DNA of 64,000 nt, from positions 48,351,227 through 48,415,226 of the forward strand of contig OU744732.1 of assembly GCA_916613615.1 (NCBI GenBank), written 5' to 3'. The notes beneath the pieces are model-generated. The model did not search any database. It was given only the letters and a program-made list of their open reading frames with translations, and had not been told where the DNA came from. Below, one piece after another: positions 1-13,500 of this stretch; the stretch's first letter is position 1, and each line of letters opens with the position of its first letter. The position numbers were made by a program, and so were the translations under genes. The DNA comes from Steromphala cineraria. Lineage: Eukaryota; Mollusca; Gastropoda; Trochida; Trochidae.

Positions 1-180
1 AGAAAGACATAGTAAGAGATAGAAAGCAGGTTTTAGAAGGACTCAAATTTGGTCTGGCTTCTACCCGTCGACCTGTCCAGCTTGGGTGCAGCATGTAAGC
101 TCCAGCTGGCATAGCTCTCGGGGTCGTCGAAGCACACAAACTACCACACCACGATAAGGTAATGAGTCCAGTGGTGGAGA
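1..180 (+). repeat. Dispersed repeat family A, copy 1 (cut by window edge)
   Basis: This stretch matches a second copy near 54,086-54,571 (same strand) and a third near 46,412-46,881 (opposite strand). Shared landmarks are a segment around GGTTTTAGAA, TCTGGCTTCTACC and a CTGGCATAGCTCT block. The left end lies outside the window. The right end passes directly into a pearl-like tandem repeat near 180. The other two copies end in repeated TGCCATGGCA palindromes. Class unknown; no coding potential seen. Confidence 0.7.
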
Positions 181-575
181 AGAAGATGAAACATAGGAGT
201 TTAACGCTTTGACCCCTGTGACCCCATTTGGGGTCATGGGGTCACGAAATCTACAATTTAGAATCCCCATTGGCCAATGAGTCTACTCACAACTTTTCAG
301 CTCTCTAGACCTTTTGGAACTGGAGAAGAAGATGAAAATAGGTTTTTAAAGTTTTGACCCTGTGACCCCATTTGGGGTCATGGGGTCAAGAAATCTACAA
401 TTTAGAATCCCCATTGGCTAAGGAGTCTACACATAACCTTTCAGCTCTCTAGAGTCATTGGTTCTGGAGAAGAAGTCGAACATGTGAAAAGTTTACGGAT
501 GGACGGACGGACGCCGGACGCCTTGCCATGCCATAAGCCCATCGGGTCTTTCAGACCTGATGAGCTAAAAATGAA
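181..575 (-). mobile_element. Pearl-like (putative nonautonomous Helentron) element, inverted copy
   Basis: About two diverged ~146-bp units, each containing the block GACCCCATTTGGGGTCA, are followed by a short (GGAC)n tract and the terminus CAGACCTGATGAGCTAAAAA. It is the reverse orientation of the arrays at 11,745-13,135 and 42,701-43,635, which start with TTTTTAGCTCATCAGG and (GTCC)n. A tandem core next to an (ACGG)n-type microsatellite is the known architecture of bivalve pearl elements. The family assignment is inferred from layout, not from a database match. Confidence 0.65.
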
Positions 576-1154
576 AAAAAACCTAATGATTCCAAAAGAT
601 ACTCACAATGTAGCTGAGATCCACACTAGATTTACAAACTTTTAATCATCGGCCAATTGATGTCTGTATGTGTGCATGAAAGAAAGGGCTACCTTCCCAT
701 ACCACAAATCTTCATTGGGTGGATACGCCGACACCAATCAGTTTTGGTGCCCTTGACCTAATTTTCTAGGTCACGACAAGAGTTTGACATATACATATAA
801 TTTTTTAGCGCCATATCTCAAAATATCCTTGCTTTCAGTCTTAATTTTCGACTGTCGATCGTTCATTGCATACGCAGACACCAGTCAGTTTTATCAACCT
901 TGACATCGATTTTAGGGCAACTACGAGATACCAACCCTGATGTTATGAAATCCCTTTTAGCCAATTTCTCTCTTGTAGTGGGGCACATGATCACCTTAGT
1001 GACAACTTCTTGTCTTTAAAAGGGGCAGACACCCCGGTGGCTAGAACACGAGACCATGTCAGTATCTCTTTAGAATTAAGCAAACGTTTTGGGCATAATT
1101 CAGGATAACGTTTAACCTAAATGTTTCAAATTCGCATCTTTCCTATCACTTCAG
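576..1154. other. Non-coding, probably intronic
   Basis: Between the pearl-like repeat and the first exon candidate I see no open frame with splice support, no TIRs and no tandem structure. Confidence 0.5.
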
Positions 1155-1194
1155 TTCATAAAGTCTCTCAACAAGCATCGTATAACCGGCGTTG
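1155..1194 (+). CDS. Gene A, possible upstream exon (tentative)
   Basis: An acceptor (CACTTCAG) and a donor (GTTAAA) bound 40 nt that are open in phase 0 and leave in phase 1, which fits the next exon. The peptide reads FIKSLNKHRITGV. The donor is weak and the segment is short, so this may be a chance fit. Confidence 0.3.
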
Positions 1195-1545
1195 GTTAAA
1201 GATATGTCCTTGCAAGCAATTTTTGTAAAATTTGTCAATGTACAGGTTATGACAATAACCTTACAAGAGTGTACACTGCCGACTTTGTATTCATTGGCGT
1301 CCGACCGTTCGTTCGTATTTTTTAAAACCACTTTGTACATTTACGGATTAATCAAAGTCGATGATTGTGACTTTAACTACAGTACTACACTGCAGTATCT
1401 TTTTTCAAACTTATGCTAGCCTTGTTTCTTTTTAGTGCAGTTGAAGAAGCATGATCTTAGATCATGTGTTTCAATAGTGTACGGTGAATGTAACAAAGTT
1501 ATACATACCTTGAACTCATTGTACATGTATGAATTTGGTTTTCAG

Positions 1546-1597
1546 AAATTGAAGAACTGAAGTTAAACATAGATTCCGTGTTTGATAGTGATCAAAG
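1546..1597 (+). CDS. Gene A exon a
   Basis: 52 nt between GGTTTTCAG and GTGAGA. It enters in phase 1 and leaves in phase 2. The peptide IEELKLNIDSVFDSDQ resembles the start of the downstream coiled-coil cassettes (EEL motif). Confidence 0.6.
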
Positions 1598-4500
1598 GTG
1601 AGACACTTACTATTCCTTTTGCACATTGAACGATAGGGAGTAAAAAGCTTATTTGTACTGTACTATGTACTTGAGACGGATGCTGTTTACATCCTGTATT
1701 TAAAAGGAGGTTGCGAGTAAAAATTCATGGCGACCTTAATCTGTTTGTTTTATTCTGTGAACGGATATAAATACACGATGGTCTAACCAGCTGCCCCAGA
1801 TCTTAGATCAAACTTTCCAAAACAAATAATATATCATTAGGAAATTCTTTCAGTCTTCCCCTGATCTGCCAACTCTCTTCTGATCATCCAGGCGTTAAAT
1901 AGCTGAATAGTGTTGACAGAACATTAAACCTTTATTCACACACTATAACATTGGGTTTTCTATTATTCAGAGTGCATGGAACGACCCTGAAATGGAGGTG
2001 TATAGTCTACCAATCACTGGAAGCAGCAAGGACATAAAAGACAGCTTCCTAAAACAACTGTCTCTCAAAGTCAATGTAGAAGGTATTATTATGGATGTAC
2101 ATAGTTCTCGGCACTGGTATATGGTATGTAATAGTCATCATCCCTTCCATCTGTTTGTCAGTGACCATTCGTTTCCAGAGCTTAATTCAAAAGCTATTTT
2201 ACCTCGCCCTTTGAAATATTGTTTATGGATCAGTCAAAATGTTCAGTTGTGCCTTTTGAAATTTTAGTTCAAAGGCGTATAGCATGGCGTATAGCATGGC
2301 GTATAGCATAGCATGGTGTCCGGCGTCCGTCCGTCCGTGTCCTTCAGTCCGTAAAATTGCACAATTTTGACTTCTTCTCCAGAAGGATAAGGCCTAGAAA
2401 GATAAAACTTTGTGTACAGAGGCACCGACTAGCGGGGAGAACAATTTATAGCCTTGATGGACCTGTGCCCCATTATAAGGGCCACTCCGACATTATATAT
2501 CTATACAAACTTTCTGGGGAGAACCGGGGGGATGTTATACCTGTACAAGTTCTTCCCAAGAAAATTTGTATAGATAAAATGTCGGTATAAAATCCCTCCA
2601 GGTTATTTATTCATTGTGTTAAGGGGGTTTCATCACTGTGCAATGCTGCATTCTTAAAACAACTCTTAAATATATTTGTTCTCATGGCTTGTTTCGTCCA
2701 ACATATTACTTGAATTTTATAGTCTGTATTTATTGAAATAGCAATTTCGAAAGAGGTAATTACGAGAAAAAAGTGATTATTTCAAATTTTTACAGGAGAC
2801 AATTCAAATACAACTTTTATTAAAAAGTGGTAATTACAAGAAAAAAAATGGTAATACCAATTATAAAAGAAAAAACTCAAAAAACATTTTTCCCAAATAG
2901 AAGTAATTACCAGAAAAAAAGTGGTAATTACTATTTTAAAAGTGATAATTACCACTTTTAAAAGAGAAATTTCAAAAATCCATTCTGAGCCCTGTAGGCT
3001 TTCGTACTAAACTGAATCGATTTCGTCATCATACTTTTCGCGAATATTCGTGAAAGGCTTGTTTTCTTAACTCTCTCCACAAACCATATTGATAACTTAG
3101 TTTTATTGGCTTCTTTAATTTGAGATCCCGTACCAAAGGGTTTAAAAACTATTGAATTAAGACGGGGTTTTTTCATTTCAGGACCCCCAGTGACCAAATT
3201 GCAAGCCATTATTTTCAAACCAGCCGGTAGACCATTGGACGAGTTTGATAATTTAATCCGCGTTTTCAGTGAAACAGGTAAGGGTTTTAAATTATTCCAA
3301 ATCTAATTCTTCATGAAATAATATTTTTCCATCTGCATAGAAAATAACATAAATCCATGATTTTCTTTAATTTCTGGTGCACCCCTTAAGCTTGTATTTT
3401 GCGGGCATGTTTGACATTTGACAAAAACATTAAATTTGGGGTTGAACTCTCTTCAAATATAAGCGTGGGCGGATACTGTCTGTACTGTTTTATTTTCCAA
3501 GAACGATTTTATGTAAGTTCATTTTGTCAGAATATGATCTTTTAACAAAATATATATCTTTAAAAATCTATCTGGATCCCACCTCAATTAAAGGCGTGCC
3601 ATAGTTTTCATCATCAAATCTTCACAGCCAAGAATTTTTTATTTCAAAATGTTACCTGAATGACATTGCGACAATAATAAGTATCTTCAAGGTCTTAGAA
3701 GTTCGCAATTTCCATAGGTATGTTATTGAGTGAAAGACTCTGTTTCGGACTGTAATCTATATTGTATAATATAAAACTTAATGGAATGCCATTGGAAGTG
3801 AGCTTTCAATAGCGATAACCAGACAGGGGAGATAACAAGGACAGCTCTTCTCGCAGGCGTAAAAAGTTGGTTGGAAATCGGGGTCGTTGTTTTCGTACCG
3901 TTGCCCCTTATTGCACAAAAAAATTAAATAATACAAAAGAAAAACGATACCAAATCCAGAGACAGTGGTTTTTATATTTTCATTTATGTGACGTCAAATG
4001 TTGACTTGTAAGGAGGAAAACTTCAGAAATGTAAAAAAACGCATTTTTGCAAAGCGCACATAAAGAATTGATGATGTAGAATAATTATTCAGCTACAGTT
4101 TGAACTATCTATCGGATTTTTTACAACGTACTCACATCAAATTAAATAAAAGAACGACCATACCGTCTCAATCAGAGTAAGTCCCACATGCAATTGCCCG
4201 CTTTCATTGGCAGTCAAAATAAAAGTGTGAGCTAAGATTGTGTTTGTCAACATCATTTTTGCTTCTAAACATATGGTAAGGAACACCTTTCTCGAATCTC
4301 ATATGCTGTTTCTTGAGTAGATGGACGGATCAAGACGTATAATAAAGTTTTCATAGTTTTAACTTATAATTTCCAACAACTCAGATATAATAGAGGATGA
4401 GTAAAGATTTATGTAACCAACATATGATACAATAACAAACTGTTTTGAGTTTTTTCCCAACAGTATTTGTTTGTTACGTGTACAAATGCGAATTTTAACT

Positions 4501-7500
4501 TGCTCTGTTTAATAAACCACATACATTAAATTAAATTAATTAAATTCTTTTGAAAGAAATCAATTTTCCAGCAATTTTATTTATCTGAAATGTTTTATTC
4601 AAACCTTCATTTTAGAAAAAAATATGTATTTTTAAAGTATCATAAAGGTATTTTGATAATTTATACTTAAAGTTGGCAATAATTGATATTCCTGTTTTGT
4701 TTAAGCTTATCAAATTTGAGGTATCGCTCGATATGTACATTTTTTTTCTTGATACCTTTAAACTGCAAAGTTGAGTCTCATCTTAAATCGGTTGTAAAAT
4801 ATTCTGTGTTAACTTTAATTTCCACATTTTAGGGCTACACAGACTCGGGTGACAATGACAGTGACCATGACAGCATACTTTGTGGAATATTTAAATAATT
4901 ATTGACAATATTCAAGAAAAAAGTAGGACGTGTTAATTTTTTAAATTTTCATAAGACCCTAACCAAAAATATCTTTTTAACGAAAATTTTTATTTTGAAA
5001 ATTGAAATTGCATGTTATTATTCAAACTTTGTTCTACCCACATACGAAGTTTGTTTATTTTTGGTTGATTATTAAAAATGACTGATTATGCCTACTTTCA
5101 TTAGGCATTAAAATTGAGGGGTGAGGGATACAATACTATACTGGCGAATAGCATATAACAATATAAAGTTGATACAAAGTATGTATGTACATTGTAAACA
5201 ATTGCCTGTAATAATTGGTAACCTTAATGTGGATGAAAGAAATTTTCAAAAGATAAAATAACAATCTTAACTTAAAATCCCCTCAGTGAAAGGACATGCT
5301 TCCAATTAAGCTTATTTGGTTATTTGCTGTATTGCCCACTGTATAAATCACTAGCAACGATAACTTTTGGCGAAAATAGAAGGCAGTTGAAAACGTTGAC
5401 AAATGATTCCTGCCCAGAAACACGTTGCTGTCTTGACTGTGGCTGGAATCAGTTCCTAGGGTGGGCCTTAAGAATCCATTTTCTTGACCTCGGGATGTAA
5501 CCGGAAGTCGATCACTACTAGGGCTCTTCGGTGGTGTTGTTTCCATGATGTGTTCAGCTTGACAATAAATATGTTAGCAACTTTTCGTTAAGGATTGGAT
5601 GTTCCAATAACTCTCCGTTGTTCACCTTCTGCTATCCATCTATCCATCGCGAATGTTTATTGGTCATCCTTAACGTGTCTTTATTAGTTATGAAACGTTC
5701 TCTCCTTATTAAAAAAAAAAAAATTTCCGTAATTTGCAAACATTTCCGAGACATATGCGTCGTGGTACCCTGTCTTAGTGTTGTGAACTCGAATTTGGGT
5801 AACTTGCACAATATAGTTTATTTTCATGAAATAAATAACAGTGTCACAAGAACTTTTGTTGCTGAGTAAATTTCCAATCACTTACTTCATTGTGAGTTGA
5901 GAATCTGACCCTACTGCTTTCCCTGTTATTCTTGATCAACCTTGTATCCGTAACCACATAATGTCTGATTATTTGACATGTATGTCTTAATCCAAAGAGG
6001 ATGGATGAAAATTATATCAATATCGTCGCTTCTGCACTTTAAAGGGGCAGTAGCACGTTTTTAGGGGGAATATAAGGTGATGTTAGGATAATGAAAATTA
6101 ATGCTTCTTATTGAAGGACAATGTATTTAAACTGAATGGAGCAGTAATAATTCAAGTATATAACGTAAAGTTTAGCCATGTGATATATTTTTTTTTACAC
6201 AAAATGAATTAAAGGTGTTCACACAAAATGGCCGCCAATGGATTTTATGTGAATCGTCATACTTTGTCCTGTGATTATGGATGATTGGTTTGTGTAATGA
6301 GATCTTTAACACTGTCAAAATAATACATTTAGCATAACCTTACAATTATCAGTGAACATTTTGAAATACTGCCCCTTTAATTTGTTGAAATTGAAAAAAG
6401 CTATCCTCAGTCATTCTATGATTTATCTAAATTTATTTAAATAATATGTTTTCTATAGTTATGATTTGTCTGTTAATACTTGCATGAATATGACAAAGGC
6501 TAGTCTCAAGTTCCTAATCATATTTTAGGGGGAAGACTTGACGAAGATAAAATCCTCATCACTGCAATAAGGAAAGGTGGAAGTCCATTTGAGGCGCCTT
6601 CTCACGCCAAGTTTAAATTACAAACATCTGTTCATCTTACTGATGAAAACAAGTTTGATTCATGGAGTCAATCTGCTCTGGATAAAATAGCTGATCTTCT
6701 CATACAAAATTACGGATACCAGGTAACCTTTTACTGTAAATGTGTGTGTTAAATTATGTCGTTATTGCCGAAATGTAAATTTATGGTATTGAAATATGTT
6801 CTGCCCTTATTTATGAGATTTACCCGGTACATTTAAAAAGACAAAAAGGGTAAACAGGAAATAGGTTAGGAAGCTTGCATTGTTCTGTTTTATTAAGTTA
6901 TCCATTTTAAAATACTAAGACATGTATAAAAATATGTTTTCGTGAGTACTTCTATTTTATGTTAAAGCGTCCACGAAAACGTACCATATATACTGTATAT
7001 CTGATAATGAACCTTAAAACTTTTAACTTATTTTACCATTTTACTTTTTGAAAACCAACCTTTTAATTGGTTTTTTTTTTCAGGCTATCTCACGCGAGAA
7101 TGTTTCGGATAAAGTCGTATTAGGAAAAGCTGAGTTTTCTACTGAACCTATTGCAAGAGGTGCCAAACGTTTTTTAGTTCAACTTTGTATATCATTTATA
7201 TCATAGACATTCAGCTTTATTTATAACGATCGTGTGTGAGCAACAGTTATCAAAAACAAGCTTCCAAAAATATATACATAAAGAAAAAAGTTAAACACCC
7301 ACCAGATTTTTCAGCAGAAAAAGTTGTGTTAAGAAAGAAGGCAATCTGGTAACAGAAATTATAGTATGATGTGATATAACAATCATTTAGCAGTTTAGGG
7401 TATAAAATATCATTCAGATAAAGTATCTCTTGGATATTCACATACATTTAATTGTGGTATTTAATGTGAAAGAACAAGTTACATTATCCTGAAAAATTAA

Positions 7501-10500
7501 TATGTTGTAATTGATAGTTGTATATTGATCTTTCTATTCTTTCTAGCGTACTGGTCAAACTTTAGTATTGGCCTTTTAGTCCAAAGTCACTAGTTAAACC
7601 ACAAATTATCTTTCATAAATCTTCTTAAATTCAGAAAAAAACAGATACTCAATTACGATAGCCTCATGTGGTCAGTGTCAACTGTAAAATCCATCGAAAA
7701 CAATGAAAATTGTTTACCTTTATGATAACAACCGTTTTGTCATTAATTGACAATAACTGTTTAAAAGAGGGTGTCATTTAAATGGCCAGTTATTGCCTTA
7801 GTTTGCGAGATAAAACATGGTTTGATGAATGAAAGTGAAGTTGGTAATTTTGTTTTTCTATCTGAAATCCTATGTTTATTACGTGGTTTAAGCGTTGCAG
7901 TAATACTTATTTTTGATAAGTTCAGGACTACATGTATAACAAATTCAGTCGTAATTTTATAAAACGTCAGAAAGGAGGATTTTTCTTTTAAGAAATTATT
8001 TACAAAATCTGTGTCTGGGGATCGGTAGACCAATTTCCCACTATTAAAACAAAACATCAAAAACGTCCTTTTTCACTTTTGACAATGTTTTTTTAATTTG
8101 AGAGTGGAATTGGTCGTCAGTATAGTTGCCCATATCAACTGTTTTCGTTCATGTGTTGGGCATTGGCCAGTTAGTAAAGGGGGACTGAAATGGTCTATGG
8201 TCACTTTCGGGATTCATAAAAAGCGGCTTGCAATTTGAATAAGAGTCAACTTTGAATTTTCGAAATCGGACGGTAACCTGCCTAAATACGGCTTTTAAAA
8301 TACACCGCCTAATTAGCCCCGGCGAACAGAATCTGTGGTCACTGAAGCGTGTCCCGAGCGTGTCTACCTACTATGACGTAGCAGTAGGGGAGTACTTTCA
8401 CCTAATATTGATATTTCAACGGGAAAGGACAACTTTTTAATCGTTCATTTAACATTCAAATATTCACCAAAAAAAACACTCAATTTGTGAATATTCCGAA
8501 AGCTTAGATATCCGACGACTCAATTACGATTTATTCAAGCCAATCAATTATCATTGTATAAACATGTAGTATTGTATATTTCAAAACCCTATCAAAAGAT
8601 GCAAAGGGCGACTGCTTTGTTAAATTGGCGCTGTAATGGCTAGACATGTCTGTTTAAAGCGGCAATCTGATGGTCTGTTGTTTGCTAAATTTTACATAAC
8701 ATACCCTGTCTAATATTTCCGACGGTGACAAATAACAAATCGATTATATTTTCAATTAACAAACCGACTACTTTTTACAATCGAATACATACAATGGTTT
8801 TTTTGTGTGAGTTTATTGCAATATAAAGATATATTTTGAAGAGGTAATTAGACGGTGAATAATTTTACCATGGTGGTTTTAAATGGAAAGGAAAAGTGTA
8901 AATGGTTTAATGTTATTTATTATGATATTTTTTCACTTATGGAAAGATAGACGCCACAGTGGATAATCTGTAGTACATTATGATCAATCTCCGTATTTTG
9001 ACAACACATATCAATAATAAAATAATTAAACATTATTTACCAGTGGTTGATCTATTCAAGATATATAAGGTTTCGATTCGTATCGAAAATTAAAAAATGT
9101 TATATTTCGGATCACACTGTCTTGCATATAACATTCCGCATATTGGTACAGTCACATCCATCAAAGCGATTCCGACAACAAATGTAGTTAAGAGTATTTC
9201 TTAGATATTATCGTACTTGCTTCTTGCCTTTTTTATAAATCAGAATTTAACACATAAATCGTTTGGGTTTGAAGGAGGTTTGTCTCCAGACATTATGGAA
9301 GATACGCAAGTGGCGACAGGCTCGGTGAGCGGGGTGTCGCGCTCTAATGAGTTTTCAAACCTTTCGCCTGATAATTTCGGTGGCATTCTAAAAACCGGCT
9401 ATAAAATGCTGATTACAAGTCTAATTTATGTGTGTATTGTCTAAATTGTATGCTCATTGCATTCTCATAGATAATGGTACTGAAGATAATGATCTATCAT
9501 TCTTAGAAAAAAAACATTGCATAACTTCTTTAACACTTGATCACTCGAATATCAGTGTACAATTTAGCATATATTCAACCCTGTGGGGTCCGATGAGCTT
9601 TAGGAGTTTCATCATGAATTGAATAAAAACGATATCTAAAACTGTGTTTTGTAAAAGTGAACACCCGCTATAAATATATGTTTCTTAAAGGCAAAATCAC
9701 TAAGAGTCTAAACAAAAACTTCTTAAATATCCACATTCATAAGCCCTTGCTCTCGATTATCACTCAATATTGTCGTTTCAGTTGAAGCACATAAAGAGAA
9801 CATACATACACCTCCACAGGAACAAGCACATCAGAAAGGATATGGTAACTAGTTCTTATCATATACTTGCTTATAAATACAGAGATTTTGAATGTGCGAT
9901 ACACCCTCCGTCAAGCACCCTGTATCAGCCCGCAGGGCAGATAACCTGTATCAGCCCGTCGTCAAGGGCAAAAACCTGTATCAGCCCGTCGTCAAGGGAC
10001 TTGAACGTGGAACCCTAGGCAATGAAACGCAAACAATAGATCGAAGTCGCGAGGAATTTAGAGTTGTCTCCCTTTGTACAGCTGACGTTTTAACGTGGCC
10101 GACATCTCAAAGAAAACGCTGCAGTCACTTGTGGATTTGTCAGCTTGATACAAATTAATTTTCTATTTTGGAAATTCAACCCGAGAGAAAACTTAACTCA
10201 AAAGTCGCAATAGGCGTAGGCTCAGGAGCTTTGACTATCGGTATGTGTCAGTTCACGTTAAGCAAAATTGATACCATCAGCCACTCACTGACCACAAGCA
10301 CTTGATGCATTGGCAGTGCTCATATACTGTTATATATAGTATATGAGCAATATCCATGCGCCAAGTGCTTGTGTCACTGACTCAGTTAATGTTATGAATT
10401 AAAGTTTGAAAATGTTACATTTATTTATTTTTTGGTTTTGTAAATATATGTGATAAAAATAGCATGACATGGGTAATTTCATATCACATTCTGTATCAGC

Positions 10501-13500
10501 CCTCGACCAATATCAGCCCGAGAGCTAAAGCTCTCGGGCTGATATTGGGGTCTCGGGCTGATACAGAATGTGATATGAAATTACCCATATAATACTTTCT
10601 ATATATCTTACTCAAACGTTGAGGTATAATTACTTGACTTCCATTCTTCACGTTGTCTTATCGTAGATGGATGAATCGCTGAACTTTCTATCTTTACAGT
10701 TGAAGAACTTGAACGGAAACTTGAAGAAGTTCAAAAGGAACTAATATGTACGAAAGGGAATTATGCATATATGAAAGATAAAGGTATGTAAATAAGACTT
10801 AACTCCAGAAGTTATCCTGAATATGTTTAACCATTCCATTTATAGATTGTTGTAAAAATTGAGAAATGAATCAAAATAATAATTTCTTTACAGTTGAAGA
10901 ACTTGAGCAAAAAGTCGAAAAACTGCAACAGGAACATACACGTGTGGATGGAAATTATACAAGTATCAAAGGGAATTGTAAGTTAGTAATAGTTTACTCA
11001 AACGTAATCTTGCAAAATTACCTTCGCTCTATTTACACGTTTTAAAATTGGGATTAAAATGCTAATAAAAATGATTTTCTTTCCAGGTGAAGAACTTTAG
11101 CAAACAATGGATGCAAATAAACTGGAAAATAAATTTATCAAAGGGAATTGTATGTTTGGCATAGATTACAAATAGTAATCTTAAAACATTACTAGCGGTC
11201 CAATTTCACGTTGTTGTAAAATTAAGACATAAATCTGGAGTAAAAAGTGTTGTCTTTCCAGTGGAAGATCTTGACCGGAGAGTGAATGCAAATCAACTGA
11301 AAATCACACACGTGAAAGAAGATGGTTAGTAGTTTATGGTTTACTCAACAGTAATAATAAGACTCCAATTGACACGTTCTTAACATTGATAAATGATTCC
11401 CATGATGAACATAGTTGATGTTCAATATTGGAAAGGTGAGCAGGAGATGCATACACTTGAGTAAACATAGAGAAATGAAGGAAGTTGTAAGTGTCTGTAA
11501 TCACCGTTTACCTGCAAGACGTATTGCTTGAATATTGCTTTTATTATTTGAAATCCTATGTTTATTGCGTAGTTTAAGCGTTGCAGTAATACTTATTTTT
11601 GATAAGTTTATCACTATAACAAATTCAATCGTAATTTTATAAAACGTCAGAATGGAGAAATTATTTACAAAATCTACATTTGTCATTATTTGAGTAATAC
11701 ATTCATTCAAAGTATCGTCACTTTGTAATAAAATAGCTTTTGAATTTTTAGCTCATCAGGACTGAAAGTCCAGATGGGCTTATGGCATGGCCCGTCGTCC
11801 GGCGTCCGTCCGTCGTCCGTCCGTCCGTAAACTTTTGACACTTTCGACTTCTTCTGATGAACCATACACATTAGAGAGCTTAAATTTTGGGTACAGGTAC
11901 CTTAGCATATGGAGATTCTAATTTGTAACTTTGCTGACCCTGTGACCCCAAATAGGGTCACAGGGGTCACAACTTTAAAAACCTATTTTCATCTTCTTCT
12001 CCAGTTCTAAAAGGACTAGAGAGTTAAAAACGATATGTGCAGACTCCTTGGCCAATGGGGATTCTAAATTGTAACTTTGGTGACCCTGTGACCCCAAATA
12101 GGGTCACAGGGGTCACAACCTTAAAAACCTATTTTCATCTTCTTCTCCAGTTCCAAAAGGAGTAGAGAGTTAAAAATTATATGTGCAGACTCCTTGGACA
12201 ATGGGGATTCTAATTTGTTACTTTGGTGACCCTGTGACCCCAAAAAGGGTCACAGGGGTCACAACCTTAAAAACCTATTTTCATCTTCTTCTCCAGTTCC
12301 AAAAGGAGTAGAGAGTTAAAAACGAAATGTGCAGACTCCTTGGCCAATGGGGATTCTAAATTGAAGATTTCGTGACCCCATGACCCCAAATAGGGTCACA
12401 TGGGTCACAACCTTAACAACCTATTTTCATCTTCTTCTCCAGTTCTAAAAGGACTAGAGAGTTGAAAGTGATATGTGCAGACTCCTTGGACAATGGGGAT
12501 TCTAATTTGTAACTTTGGTGACCCTGTGACCCCAAATAGGGTCACAGGGGTCACAACCTTAAAAACCTATTTTCATCTTCTTCTCCAGTTCCAAAAGGAG
12601 TAGAGAGTTAAAAATTATATGTGCAGACTCCTTGGCCAATGGGGATTCTAAATTGAAGATTTCGTGACCCCATGACCCCAAATAGGGTCACAGGGGTCAC
12701 AACCTTAAAAACCTATTTTCATCATCATTTTTAGCTCCTAAAGGTCTATTGAGCTGAAAGACTGCATGTAGACTCCTTGACCAATTGGGATTCTAAACTG
12801 TAGGTTTTGTGACCCCATGACCCCAATTAGGGTCACAGGGGTCACGATCTTAAAAACCTATGTTTCTTCATTACATGACAGTCTATGGCAAATTTATTTC
12901 TCCTTGGATATTTTAGTATGGACTTCTTTCACTGTCTGATATTGGCGATCTAGAAAGTGTTGAATAATAATAAATCATTTGGGTAAGGAAATTTATTCCG
13001 AAATTGTTACATTTGTTTTGTAATTTTTTTATAGGTTTTCTTGCAATAGGTAACATTTCATTTTTAGCTCATCTTGCCTGTATAAAGCAAACTTGATTTG
13101 ATGCCTGATGAGCTACAGAGCCAATGGCTCTATTTTTAATTTTAGTGGTGCTCAACTTCTTTCCTTATGTATATGTTATGAAACCTTTAATTTGACGTTA
13201 CATATAAAATGATACGAGATCAAAGGGTTCTGATCGACACACATTTCAGGTTCAAAGTAGATGTAAAGTGTCTGACATAATATACTCTTGAAAAATGGTG
13301 GGGAATATTGAAATGCAAAAGCTTATGCAGGTTGTGATATGATAAATAGTCAGGGACACTTGACATGGTTTGAGATATGTTCACGGATGAAGAACGTATC
13401 GCCAGACCAAAACCACTGAGCTGCACGTGCGACACACAAAATCAGCATGCACGTGGGAGGGGTTCATTGTCATCAAATTTAACACTTCAAGGAAGGGTTA

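Noticed and set aside
11935..12855. CRISPR-like array (regular repeats)
   Set aside because: Units of 146 bp are repeated over their whole length with no unique spacers, in a genome with introns; this is a tandem-repeat element.
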